Part shown: positions 21,920 to 30,314 of the stretch, one piece after another | Layout of the letters: each line of letters begins with the position of its first letter | How positions within the stretch are numbered: position 1 is the stretch's first letter | From: Nocardioides pantholopis | Lineage (GTDB): Bacteria > Actinomycetota > Actinomycetes > Propionibacteriales > Nocardioidaceae | Direction of reading: 5' to 3' | DNA: 64,000 bases | Assembly: GCF_003710085.1 (NCBI RefSeq) | Contig: NZ_CP033324.1 | Location: 3,225,501-3,289,500, forward strand | Made by a program: the position numbers and the translations under genes | The notes under the pieces: model-generated | Databases searched by the model: none | Told to the model about the DNA's origin: nothing | Seen by the model: the letters and a program-made list of their open reading frames with translations, nothing else

Positions 21920-24340
21920 CTACAGCTTCTCCACCGGGGCGTAGCGCAGCAGCAGCCGCTTGACGCCCTCGGACCCGAAGTCGATCGAGGCGACAGCCTT
22001 GTCGGCGACCCCCTCGAGCGCGACCACGGTCCCCATGCCGAACGAGTCGTGCAGCACCCGGTCGCCCGGCTCCAGCGACGGCACCTCGCGGCCCGGCTTC
22101 GCCTTCGCGGCGGCGTCCGCGCGCAGCGCCGCGGAGGAGAAGTTGCGACGACCGGCCGCGGTGGGGGTCCCCAGCCGGTTGCCGGACTGCTCGGCGAGGT
22201 TGGGCCGGCCCCAACGGGTCTGGGAGGCCTCCGTGCGGCGCCAGTCGACCAGGTCGATCGGGAGCTCGTCGAGGAACCGGGACGCGGGGTTGTGCGAGGG
22301 CGCACCCCAGGCCGAGCGGACCACGGCCCGGGAGATGTAGAGCCGCTCGCGGGCGCGCGTGATCCCGACGTACGCCAGGCGCCGCTCCTCCTCGAGCTCG
22401 GTCTGGTCGCCGAGGGCCCGCGCGTGCGGGAAGACGCCGTCCTCGAGGCCGGTGAGGAACACGACCGGGAACTCCAGCCCCTTGGCGGTGTGGAGGGTCA
22501 TCAGCGTGACGACCCCCTCCTCGCCCTCGGGGATCTGGTCGGTGTCGGCGACCAGCGCCACCCGCTCCAGGAAGTCGACGAGGCCGGGCCGCACGGTGCC
22601 GGCCTCCACGTCGGAGGGATCGGCCGACGGGCCGGCGACCGGGTCGTCGCTGAACTCGCGCGCCACCGCGACCAGCTCGGCGAGGTTCTCCACCCGGGTG
22701 GCGTCCTGGGGGTCGTCGGACTCCTCGAGCTCGGCGAGGTAGCCGGACCGGGCCAGCACGGACTCGAGCACGACGTCGGCCCGCTCCCCCGCCGCCACCA
22801 TCGACTGCAGCTCCTCGACCATGGCGACGAAGCCGGTGATGCTGCTCAGCGACCGGGTGGCGAGGCCCGGCGCCTGGTCCGCGCGGCGCAGCGCCTCCCA
22901 GAACGTGGTGCGCTCGCGCTCGGCCAGCGCCGTCACGCACGCGACGGCGCGGTCCCCGATGCCACGCTTGGGGGTGTTCAGGATCCGCCGCAGCGAGACC
23001 TCGTCGTCGGGGTTGGCCAGCATCCGCAGGTACGCCAGCGCGTCGCGGACCTCGCGGCGCTCGTAGAAGCGCACCCCGCCGACCACCTTGTACGGCTGGC
23101 CGGTGCGGATGAACACCTCCTCGAAGACCCGGGACTGGGCGTTGGTCCGGTAGAAGACGGCCATGTCGGCGGCGCGCGCGCCCTGGTCGACGAGCTTGTC
23201 GATCTCGGAGGAGACGAAGCGCGCCTCGTCGTGCTCGTCGTCGGCGACGTACCCGACGATCCGCTCGCCGTCCCCGGCGTCGGACCACAGCCGCTTGGGC
23301 TTGCGGCCGGCGTTGTTGGTGATCACGGAGTTGGCAGCGGTGAGGATGGTCTGGGTGGAGCGGTAGTTCTGCTCCAGCAGGATCGTGGTCGCGTTGGCGA
23401 AGTCCTGCTCGAAGTCCAGGATGTTGCGGATGTTCGCGCCGCGGAAGGCGTAGATCGACTGGTCGGCGTCGCCGACCACCATCAGCTCGGCCGGCTCGAT
23501 CCGCTCGCCGCCGCTGTGCTCGGCCTCCTCGTCGGCACCGGGGACGTCGGCGCACAGCTGGTGGATCAGGGCGTACTGGGCGTGGTTGGTGTCCTGGTAC
23601 TCGTCGACCAGCACGTGCCGGAACCGGCGCCGGTAGACCTCGCGCACGTCGGGGTAGGCCTGAAACAGGTGCACCGTGTGCATGATCAGGTCGTCGAAGT
23701 CCAGGGCGTTGGCCTGGCGCAGCCGCTGCTGGTAGATCGTGTACGCCGCGGCGTACGTCTCCTCGAGCTTGTTGCCGGCCTCCTTCGCGGCGGCCTCGGC
23801 GTCGCGCAGCTCGTTCTTGTGGTTGGAGACCCAGTTGAGCAGCGGGCCGGGCTGGTAGCGCTTGGCGTCGAGGTCGAGGTCCTTGATGATCATCCCCATC
23901 AGCCGCTTCTGGTCGGCGGCGTCGTAGATCGAGAACGACGACTTGTAGCCGAGCCGCTCGATCTCCTTGCGCAGGATGCGCACGCAGGCCGAGTGGAACG
24001 TCGAGACCCACATGATCCGGGCGCGCTTGCCGACCAGGGCCTCGACGCGCTCCTTCATCTCGGCCGCCGCCTTGTTGGTGAAGGTGATGGCCAGGATCGA
24101 GCCGGGGTGCGCGCCGCGCTCGGAGATCAGCCAGGCGATCCGGCGGGTCAGCACCCGGGTCTTGCCCGAGCCGGCGCCGGCCACGACCAGCAGCGGCGTC
24201 CCCTCGTGGACCACCGCCGCGCGCTGGGGGTCGTTGAGCCCCTCCAGCAGCTCCTCGCGGGAGGGCCCGCGCCGCTGGGTGCGGGGCGCCTCGGGAGCGG
24301 GCGCGTCGGTCAGGTGCTCGAAGCCAGGAAGGGTGCTCAT
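21920..24340 (-). CDS. pcrA: ATP-dependent DNA helicase PcrA (UvrD/Rep family)
   Basis: This is a 3'-5' superfamily-1 helicase acting in DNA repair and in clearing replication and transcription conflicts. The 806-residue chain contains motif I AGAGSGKT, motif II LVDEYQDTNHAQ, motif III VVGDADQSIYAFRGA, motif IV EQNYRST, motif V TLHTAKGLEFP and motif VI YVGITRARERL. The C-terminal 55 residues (LEPGDRVLHDSFGMGTVVAL onward) form the Tudor-like domain that binds RNA polymerase in Gram-positive PcrA. I chose the ATG at 24338-24340, giving MSTLPGFEHL. A start 9 codons upstream is possible but less typical. The gene appears monocistronic. Confidence 0.96.
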   Translation of the reverse strand: MSTLPGFEHLTDAPAPEAPRTQRRGPSREELLEGLNDPQRAAVVHEGTPLLVVAGAGSGKTRVLTRRIAWLISERGAHPGSILAITFTNKAAAEMKERVEALVGKRARIMWVSTFHSACVRILRKEIERLGYKSSFSIYDAADQKRLMGMIIKDLDLDAKRYQPGPLLNWVSNHKNELRDAEAAAKEAGNKLEETYAAAYTIYQQRLRQANALDFDDLIMHTVHLFQAYPDVREVYRRRFRHVLVDEYQDTNHAQYALIHQLCADVPGADEEAEHSGGERIEPAELMVVGDADQSIYAFRGANIRNILDFEQDFANATTILLEQNYRSTQTILTAANSVITNNAGRKPKRLWSDAGDGERIVGYVADDEHDEARFVSSEIDKLVDQGARAADMAVFYRTNAQSRVFEEVFIRTGQPYKVVGGVRFYERREVRDALAYLRMLANPDDEVSLRRILNTPKRGIGDRAVACVTALAERERTTFWEALRRADQAPGLATRSLSSITGFVAMVEELQSMVAAGERADVVLESVLARSGYLAELEESDDPQDATRVENLAELVAVAREFSDDPVAGPSADPSDVEAGTVRPGLVDFLERVALVADTDQIPEGEEGVVTLMTLHTAKGLEFPVVFLTGLEDGVFPHARALGDQTELEEERRLAYVGITRARERLYISRAVVRSAWGAPSHNPASRFLDELPIDLVDWRRTEASQTRWGRPNLAEQSGNRLGTPTAAGRRNFSSAALRADAAAKAKPGREVPSLEPGDRVLHDSFGMGTVVALEGVADKAVASIDFGSEGVKRLLLRYAPVEKL

Positions 24341-24411
24341 GCTGTCCGCAAGCCTACGTCCGGCCACCCCCGGAGCCGGGGTCGGCGGGGGCGGAGTCGG
24401 GGCCCCGACCC

Positions 24412-24483
24412 TTGTAACGCGACGTTCGCATCACTAGGCGCCCGCTGCAGCAGGCGTCCAGAGCAGCGAACGTCGCGTTACAA
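24412..24483. repeat. 72-nt palindromic element, copy 1
   Basis: The ends are a perfect 18-bp inverted repeat, TTGTAACGCGACGTTCGC (24412-24429) and its complement (24466-24483). The 36-nt interior can form a second imperfect hairpin around CTGCAG, so the single strand would fold into a two-part stem-loop. The same element occurs at 25685-25756 in the same orientation with only three differences, all inside the interior. It lies upstream of the nuclease-like gene, between it and the divergent pcrA. It could be a REP/MITE-like mobile repeat, a protein-binding site or an insulating terminator. Confidence 0.9.
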
Positions 24484-24602
24484 CAGCTCGGGGCCCCCAG
24501 CGGCGACCGGCCACCGTCCACAGCCGGACCCGGGGCACGCCTCGTCCCCAGCCGTACGGCGGGCCCGGCAGGGCCGGGGCCGGTGGCGACGACGGTCGGG
24601 TC

Positions 24603-25640
24603 ATGAACCCGATGCTCGAGGGGGCGTTCCGCCGCCACCACCTCATCACCCGCGCCGCGGCCCGCGCCGCCGGGCTGGCCCCGCAGGCGATCGACCGCTT
24701 GGTCCGGGACGGCGACTGGGTCGCCGTACGCCGCGGCGTGTACGCCGAGCGGGCGTACGTCGCGACCCTCGCCACCCGCGCCGAGCGCCAGCGCCTGCGT
24801 GACGACGCGGCCTGCCTGACCACCCGGGTGCGGCACGTCCGCAGCCACGACAGCGCCGCGATCGTGTGGGGCCTGCCCATCCTGCTGCCCAAGGTCTCCT
24901 GGACCCACCTGACGGTCCCGGTGCCCCCCGACGCCCCGCCGGCGCCGCAGCGGACCCGGCGGCGCCACGGCGTGAAGCACCACCGGGCGCCGTACGGCCC
25001 GGCGGACCTGCCGACGGTCGTCGACGGCATCGGGGTCCTCGGACGGGCGCGCACCGCGCTCGACATCGCCCGGGACCGGGGGCTGCTGCCCGGCGTGGTC
25101 ACGGTCGACGCGGCGCTCCACGCCGGCTCCGGCCCGGCGGAGTTCACTGCGGTGCTGGACCGGATGAGGAACTGGCCGCACGTCACGATTGCCCGGCAGG
25201 CCGTCGACCTGGCCGACGCGGGCGCGGAGTCGTGGGGCGAGACACTCGCCCGGCTGCTGGTGGAGAGTCTCGGGCGCGGCCGCCCCGAGACCCAGTTCGG
25301 GCTGTCGCGGGAAGGTCGCACCGCCTTCGTCGACCTGCGCCTGGGACGTCACCTGATCGAGTTCGACGGGCAGGTGAAGTACCGGCGCCGAGAGGCCGGT
25401 GGACTCGCCGACCGTCCCGCCGAGGACGTGGTCTGGGAGGAGAAGAAGCGCCAGGACTGGCTGTGCGGCTTCAAGCTGGGAATGAGCCGGTTGACCGTCG
25501 CCGACGTGCTCGGCCCTGGCCGGGAGGCCGCCGCGGCCCGGCTGGAGCGGGAGCTGGCCGACACCGACGCACGCTTCGGCACCTCGATCGAGGACCTGTC
25601 GCCGTACGTCGTACGCCGCCGGGCGCGCCGTACGGCCTGA
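24603..25640 (+). CDS. AbiEi-type helix-turn-helix protein with C-terminal PD-(D/E)XK nuclease-like domain
   Basis: The protein has 345 residues. Residues 1-60 (AFRRHHLITRAAARAAG, then IDRLVRDGDWVAVRRGVYAE) are a typical winged helix of the AbiEi_4 kind, known from type IV antitoxins. The middle (about 70-200) is a conserved but uncharacterised AbiEi-like region. The end (about 235-310) shows AFVDLRLGRHLIEFDGQVKY, then EEKKRQDWL and VADVLG. The Asp, Glu-x-Asp and Lys spacing suggests a Vsr/DUF559-like nuclease fold. No AbiEii toxin gene is adjacent, so a plain abortive-infection pair is unlikely. An ATG at 24612 is an alternative start; neither has a clear ribosome-binding site. Two identical-type palindromic elements flank the gene, at 24412 and 25685. 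Function unknown. Confidence 0.75.
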   Translation: MNPMLEGAFRRHHLITRAAARAAGLAPQAIDRLVRDGDWVAVRRGVYAERAYVATLATRAERQRLRDDAACLTTRVRHVRSHDSAAIVWGLPILLPKVSWTHLTVPVPPDAPPAPQRTRRRHGVKHHRAPYGPADLPTVVDGIGVLGRARTALDIARDRGLLPGVVTVDAALHAGSGPAEFTAVLDRMRNWPHVTIARQAVDLADAGAESWGETLARLLVESLGRGRPETQFGLSREGRTAFVDLRLGRHLIEFDGQVKYRRREAGGLADRPAEDVVWEEKKRQDWLCGFKLGMSRLTVADVLGPGREAAAARLERELADTDARFGTSIEDLSPYVVRRRARRTA

Positions 25641-25684
25641 CCGGCCGGCCGGACGCGGGGGACGCTGCAGGGCCGATCGTCTGC

Positions 25685-25756
25685 TTGTAACGCGACGTTC
25701 GCACCACTAGGCGCCCGTTGCAGCAGGCGCCCAGAGCAGCGAACGTCGCGTTACAA
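25685..25756. repeat. 72-nt palindromic element, copy 2
   Basis: Same structure and orientation as the copy at 24412-24483: perfect 18-bp terminal inverted repeats (25685-25702 and 25739-25756) and 69 of 72 positions identical. The three changes are transitions in the interior, so the arms are perfectly conserved. It begins 45 nt after the nuclease-like gene and ends 22 nt before the stop of the convergent membrane-protein gene. Confidence 0.9.
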
Positions 25757-25777
25757 GCCGCGGCGGGGGCGCCCAGC

Positions 25778-26140
25778 TCAGAGGTGCGCGGAGGTCCAGA
25801 ACGTCGCGACGCCGATGTTGAGGACCGTGAGGGCGAGCAGGCCCAGCCACAGGCCCTGGGGGATCCGCTCCTTGCGCAGGTTGGCCATCACCAGGACCAG
25901 GATCACCAGGCTGATCACGAGCTTGACAGCGATCTTGGCGTGGTTGACGTCGACGCCGTCGGTGGCCTCGAGGACGCCCACCAGGGCGAGACCGGTCAGG
26001 AAGGCGGTGCCGGCGCCGTCGCGCATCAGCGCGTTGACCCGCTTGGGGCCCGACTCCCGGGCTTGGACCAGCAGCCCGCCGAGCAGCGCGGCGAAGCCGA
26101 GGATGTGCACGAACAGCAGGATCAGGCGCAGGGTCTCCAC
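25778..26140 (-). CDS. Small integral membrane protein, function unknown
   Basis: The 120-residue protein starts at the GTG in 26138-26140 (VETLRLILLFVHILGFAALL). It has four hydrophobic segments: residues 3-25, about 45-62, about 70-90 and 97-117. The loop between segments 1 and 2 is charged (QARESGPKRVNALMRDG). It resembles conserved small actinobacterial membrane proteins, some annotated as putative copper or cytochrome-related, but no metal-binding motif is visible. It lies 10 nt after the universal stress gene and may share its transcript. Confidence 0.75.
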   Translation of the reverse strand: METLRLILLFVHILGFAALLGGLLVQARESGPKRVNALMRDGAGTAFLTGLALVGVLEATDGVDVNHAKIAVKLVISLVILVLVMANLRKERIPQGLWLGLLALTVLNIGVATFWTSAHL

Positions 26141-26150
26141 GCCCGTGATC

Positions 26151-26666
26151 CTAGGTCGCGGGCTTGCTCGCGACGGCCCGGGGGGTCTTGGCCTTCGCGA
26201 CCTTGGGCTTCGGCGGCCGGGGGGCGGGCCGGACGACCAGCACCGGGCAGGGTGCGGAGTGCTGCACCCGCTGGGCGGTGCTACCGAGCAGCACGGTCTC
26301 GCTGAGCCCGCGGCTCCCACTGGCGACGACCACCAGGCCGGCGCCGACGACCTTGGCGACCTTGATGATCTCGCTGGCCGGCGAGCCCGAGCGGATCCGC
26401 CGCTGGACCCGCGGGCCCCAGTCGGCGAAGACCTCCGAGACGACCTCGAGGGCACCCTCGGCCGCCTCCCGGAACGTCGCCGACTCCAGGTCGGGGCGCT
26501 TGGTACCCATCGCGGAGAGCTCGTCGGCGAAGGACACCGCGGCCAGCGGCCGGATCACCGCGACCACCGTGATCGCCGTGATCCGCTCCGGGTCGGCGAA
26601 GGACTTGAAGTAGCGGGCGGCGGTCAGCGACTGACGCGATCCGTCCGTGGCGATGACGACGTGCAC
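26151..26666 (-). CDS. Universal stress protein (UspA family)
   Basis: This 171-residue cytoplasmic protein has one USP domain. It opens with VVIATDGSRQSLTAARYF. The nucleotide-binding motif near residues 115-135 reads VVASGSRGLSETVLLGSTAQRV, matching the ATP-binding G-x2-G-x9-G-(S/T) pattern. CPVLVVRP closes the domain. A basic tail rich in Lys, Pro and Ala (PKPKVAKAKTPRAVASKP) follows and is not part of the fold. The start is a GTG at 26664-26666. It lies 3 nt after the APC permease gene and is probably co-transcribed, an arrangement seen for transporters with stress-sensing partners. Confidence 0.9.
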   Translation of the reverse strand: MHVVIATDGSRQSLTAARYFKSFADPERITAITVVAVIRPLAAVSFADELSAMGTKRPDLESATFREAAEGALEVVSEVFADWGPRVQRRIRSGSPASEIIKVAKVVGAGLVVVASGSRGLSETVLLGSTAQRVQHSAPCPVLVVRPAPRPPKPKVAKAKTPRAVASKPAT

Positions 26667-26669
26667 GGC

Positions 26670-28106
26670 TCAGCCCTCCTCGGTCGGGGACGCGGTGTGC
26701 GGCTGGGTCTGCGGCGAGGCGTCCGGATCCGGGGTCCCCTGCCTGCCGCCGCGGTCCCCGAAGATCGACTCCAGGATGTACAGGACGAGGCCGATGGCCA
26801 GCAGTGCGGCGCACCACAGCAGCGAGGCCGGGTCGTCGTAGACCACGTAGACCAGCAGGACCATGTTGCCGATGATGCCGAGGAGCAGCAGGGCCCGCGG
26901 GGCGGTGAACGTCCGCTCGTCCTCGTCGTGGCCACGCAGCTTGAGCGCGGAGACGATCACCAGCGCATAGATGAACAGCGTGAAGACGACGGTGACGGTC
27001 GCGAGCCGCGCGATGTCGGCGCCGGAGATCAGCAGGCCGATGACGACCAGCGCGGAGAAGATCAGCGCCACCCACGGGCTGCGCCGGGTGGAGTGGATCT
27101 TGCCGAAGATCCCGGGAACGATGTCCTCGCGGGCCATCCCGTAGAGGATGCGGGACTGGGTGACCAGCGCGACCAGCGTGGTGTTGGTGATCGCCACCAT
27201 CGCGATGATCGCGAAGAGGATGGTCATGAACCCCACCGGCACCGGGATGATCCCCTCCTCGATCACCTCCAGCAGTGCCGGGTCGCCGGCGGCGCCGGCA
27301 TCCTGGAGCACCCCGACCTCGACGGTCAGCGCGGTGGCCATCGCCACCAGCACGTAGATGATGCCGGCGGTGACCATGCCCCCGATCAGGGCGCGCGGGA
27401 AGGTGCGCGGCGCGTCGATGGTCTCCTCGGCGACGTTGGCGGCGTTCTCGAAGCCGGTCATCGCGAAGAACGCCAGCGCCACGCCGGCGATCACCCCGAG
27501 CACCGCGTTGGACTCGGTGGTCTCGAACTCCACCAGCGTCGTGAACCGGGCGTCGCCCTGGGCGATGTACCAGATCCCGATCAGCAGCACGATGGCCAGG
27601 CCGGCGATCTCGACGAAGGTCATCAGCATGTTCGCGACCGCGGACTCGGTGATGCCGATGAAGTTCACGATCGCCAGCGCGATGATGAAGGCCACGGTCA
27701 GCAGCAGCTCGGGCGGCAGCGCCCACACCTCCTGGAAGTACGACGCGAAGCCGGTCGCGAGCGACCCGGCCGCGGCGTACGTCGCGGAGAGCATGCAGAT
27801 CGTGATCAGGAAGGTCAGCACCGGGTTGCGGAACGCCTTGTTGACGTACAGCGCCGCGCCGGCGGCCTGGGGGTACTTCGTGACCAGCTCGGCGTAGGCC
27901 AGCCCGGTGATCGTGGCGACCGTGATGCCGACCGCGAAAGCGATCCAGAACGCCCCGCCGACCGCGAGGGCGACCGAGCCGATCAGCACGTAGATGCCGG
28001 AGCCGAGCACGTCCCCGAGGACGTAGAAGTAGAGCAGCCGTCCGGTGATCCCCTGCTTCAGGCCCTCGTCGTCGACCCCCTCGCCGACCTCCTGCGTCTC
28101 GCTCAC
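26670..28106 (-). CDS. APC family amino acid/polyamine permease
   Basis: This secondary transporter has 478 residues and about twelve membrane helices. It begins with a cytoplasmic N-terminus (ITGRLLYFYVLGDVLGSGIY). Helix 1 contains the unwound GSGIY segment that binds substrate in APC proteins, and helix 6 carries FFAMTGFENAANVAEE, equally typical. The C-terminal 40 residues are polar and Pro/Asp-rich. The GTG start at 28106 gives MSETQEVGEG. Substrate cannot be read from sequence; cationic amino acids or polyamines are common for this type. The universal stress gene follows 3 nt later. Confidence 0.9.
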   Translation of the reverse strand: MSETQEVGEGVDDEGLKQGITGRLLYFYVLGDVLGSGIYVLIGSVALAVGGAFWIAFAVGITVATITGLAYAELVTKYPQAAGAALYVNKAFRNPVLTFLITICMLSATYAAAGSLATGFASYFQEVWALPPELLLTVAFIIALAIVNFIGITESAVANMLMTFVEIAGLAIVLLIGIWYIAQGDARFTTLVEFETTESNAVLGVIAGVALAFFAMTGFENAANVAEETIDAPRTFPRALIGGMVTAGIIYVLVAMATALTVEVGVLQDAGAAGDPALLEVIEEGIIPVPVGFMTILFAIIAMVAITNTTLVALVTQSRILYGMAREDIVPGIFGKIHSTRRSPWVALIFSALVVIGLLISGADIARLATVTVVFTLFIYALVIVSALKLRGHDEDERTFTAPRALLLLGIIGNMVLLVYVVYDDPASLLWCAALLAIGLVLYILESIFGDRGGRQGTPDPDASPQTQPHTASPTEEG

Positions 28107-28207
28107 GGCTGCCTCCTGCTCGGGGTGGACGACCGGCTCGGACCCGGCGAAACGACCGGGGGTACCCGGGTCGCCGGAGCGCGAAACGATCGGTCCGGGC
28201 AGGCGGG

Positions 28208-28867
28208 CTAGAGCAGTCGGCGGTCCGAGGCCCAGCGGGTCAGCTCGTGCCGGGAGGAGAGCTGGAGCTTGCGCAGCACGTTCGACATGTGGGTCTCGAC
28301 GGTCTTGATCGAGATGAACAGCTCCTTGGCGACCTCCTTGTAGGCGTAGCCACGGGCGATCAGCCGCATCACCTCCCGCTCCCGCTCGGTCAGCCGGTCC
28401 AGGTCCTCGTCGACGGCCGCGACCTCGATGGAGCCGGCGAACGCGTCCAGGACGAAGCCCGCCAGCCGGGGCGAGAACACGGCGTCGCCGTCGGCGACCC
28501 GCCGGATCGCGGAGACCAGCTCCGGTCCGGTGATCGTCTTGGTGACGTAGCCGCGGGCGCCGCCGCGGATGGTGCCGATGACGTCCTCGGCGGCGTCGGA
28601 GACGCTCAGCGCCAGGTAGCAGGTCCCGGGGGCGGAGTCGCGCCGCATCACCTCCACGCCCCCGCCCCCGGGCAGGTGTACGTCGAGCAGGACCACGTCG
28701 GGCCGGTGCTGGGCGACCGCGGCGACCGCCTCGTCGACGTCCGCGGCCTCCGCGACGACCTCCACGACGCCGGCACCGGCGGCCTCCAGCTCCGCGCGCA
28801 CCCCGCGGCGGAACATCGCGTGGTCATCGACCACCACCACCCGCACCGGGGCGTCGGGCTCACTCAT
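28208..28867 (-). CDS. NarL/LuxR-type response regulator
   Basis: This is the cytoplasmic transcription factor of a two-component pair with the kinase just upstream. The receiver domain (1-125) has VVVDDHAMFRRG, the phosphorylatable Asp in VVLLDVHLP near residue 59, and the conserved Lys in YVTKTI. A LuxR helix-turn-helix follows (about 150-215): LTEREREVMRLIARGYAYKE and SIKTVETHMSNVLRKL. Length 219 is normal. The ATG at 28865-28867 overlaps the end of the kinase gene by 8 nt, so the two are translationally coupled. Likely targets include the divergent PspC gene at 30315. Confidence 0.93.
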   Translation of the reverse strand: MSEPDAPVRVVVVDDHAMFRRGVRAELEAAGAGVVEVVAEAADVDEAVAAVAQHRPDVVLLDVHLPGGGGVEVMRRDSAPGTCYLALSVSDAAEDVIGTIRGGARGYVTKTITGPELVSAIRRVADGDAVFSPRLAGFVLDAFAGSIEVAAVDEDLDRLTEREREVMRLIARGYAYKEVAKELFISIKTVETHMSNVLRKLQLSSRHELTRWASDRRLL

Positions 28868-30158
28868 CGTCGTCTCCTCGTGGTTCCTGGTGGTGCGGGC
28901 GGGGCTGGTGCAGGTGCACCTCGGTGCCCTCGCCCGGGGTCGAGCGGATCTGCGCGGTCCCGCCGTGGCGCTCCATGCGGTCCACGATGCTGCGGCGTAC
29001 GCCGTAGCGGTCCGGCGGCACGGCGTCGGGGTCGAACCCCCGGCCGCGGTCGCGCACGAAGACGTCCACCTGCGCGTCGACGACCTCGGCGTACAGGTCG
29101 GCGCGACCGGTGCCGGCGTGCTTGGCGACGTTGGTCAGGGCCTCCCGGGTCGCGGCGAGCAGCGGGCGCAGGGACTCCTCGACGGGAGCGTCGCCGACCG
29201 TGACCACGTCCACCGAGATGCCGTGGGCGTCCTCGACCTCCGCCGCCGCGCCGCGCAGGGCGCTCGCGATCGTGCTCTGGTCGGTCGACTCCCCCGAATA
29301 GAGCCAAGCCCGCAGGTCGCGCTCCTGGGAGCGGGCCAGCCGCGCCACCGTGGCAGCGTCGTCGGCGTTCTTCTGGATCAGCGCCAGCGTCTGGAGGACC
29401 GAGTCGTGCAGGTGGGCGGCGACGTCGGCGCGCTCCTGGGTGCGGACCCGCTCCTCGCGCTCCGCCGAGAGGTCGCTGGCCAGCCGGTGGATCCACGGAC
29501 CAGCCACGACCCCGACGCCGACGAGCACCAGCACCGCTCCGGCCAGGACCCCGCGGGCGTCGCTGAGCGAGCGACCGTCGAAGCCCACGATCAGGGCCGC
29601 GGAGAGCACGAGCAGCACGCCGGTGACGATCCGGGCGATCGCTGGCCAGCCGCCGCTGCCGAAGATGATGCTGAACGGGTCGATGCGGTCGGTGGTGTCG
29701 CGCCAACGCTCACGCTGGGCCTCGTCGGCCTGCCGCCAGAGCAGGGCCAGCCCGAGGACGCCGATGAACAGCGGCCACAGGATCGCCCCCCGGCCCAGCG
29801 CGGCCTCGACCATCAGCAGCACGCCCAGGCCCAGCGCGGCCAGCGCGATCGAGGGCCCGACGTCCAGCAGGCGCCGGCGCCGGCCGGGACGGCGCCCGGA
29901 CCGGGTCGCGCTCTCCAGGCCCGGCGCCTGGGTCTCGAAGTGGGCCTCGGCGGGCAGCACCATCCACAGGGCGGCGTACATCACCACGCCCAGCAGGCCG
30001 AGCACCGAGGTGAGCACGAACGCGGCGCGCACCCACAGCACCTGCACTCCCAGGTGCCGGGCCAGTCCCGCGGCCACGCCGCCGATGACCACGTCCTGGG
30101 TGTCGCGGTAGGCCTTGCGGACCTCGCGGGAGCCGGCGGGGGCGCTGGTGGTGGTCAT
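28860..30158 (-). CDS. PspC-domain sensor histidine kinase
   Basis: This 432-residue membrane kinase belongs to the HisKA_3 (NarX/LiaS-like) class. The N-terminus is a PspC domain (KAYRDTQDVVIGGVAAGLARHL, then a helix with VMYAALWMVLPAEA). Several more helices lie between 110 and 235. The phosphoacceptor is in HLHDSVLQTLALIQ near residue 247. The ATP lid contains REALTNVAKHA and DRGRGFDPDA. A PspC domain fused to a kinase points to sensing of membrane or envelope stress. The start is the ATG at 30156-30158. It is divergent from the PspC/toast-rack gene across 156 nt. Confidence 0.92.
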   Translation of the reverse strand: MTTTSAPAGSREVRKAYRDTQDVVIGGVAAGLARHLGVQVLWVRAAFVLTSVLGLLGVVMYAALWMVLPAEAHFETQAPGLESATRSGRRPGRRRRLLDVGPSIALAALGLGVLLMVEAALGRGAILWPLFIGVLGLALLWRQADEAQRERWRDTTDRIDPFSIIFGSGGWPAIARIVTGVLLVLSAALIVGFDGRSLSDARGVLAGAVLVLVGVGVVAGPWIHRLASDLSAEREERVRTQERADVAAHLHDSVLQTLALIQKNADDAATVARLARSQERDLRAWLYSGESTDQSTIASALRGAAAEVEDAHGISVDVVTVGDAPVEESLRPLLAATREALTNVAKHAGTGRADLYAEVVDAQVDVFVRDRGRGFDPDAVPPDRYGVRRSIVDRMERHGGTAQIRSTPGEGTEVHLHQPRPHHQEPRGDDDE

Positions 30159-30314
30159 GACCGGTTCATCGTCACACAGCGCGGGCCCGCGGGGCATCGG
30201 GTCCGACCCCGGCCCGACCCTGACCCGCCACCACCGCAGACCCCGGTCCCGATCAGGTCGGACTCAGGGGCGTCCCCGATGGTCGCGGGCGGCTCGAGGC
30301 AGCAGGCTGGTGCC

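Noticed and set aside
24412..24483. tRNA gene or CRISPR repeat at the palindromic element
   Set aside because: There is no cloverleaf or anticodon arm, and only two copies 1.2 kb apart with a gene between them.
24412..25756. Insertion sequence or complete AbiE toxin-antitoxin pair
   Set aside because: No transposase and no AbiEii nucleotidyltransferase gene are present, and no target-site duplication is visible at the element ends.
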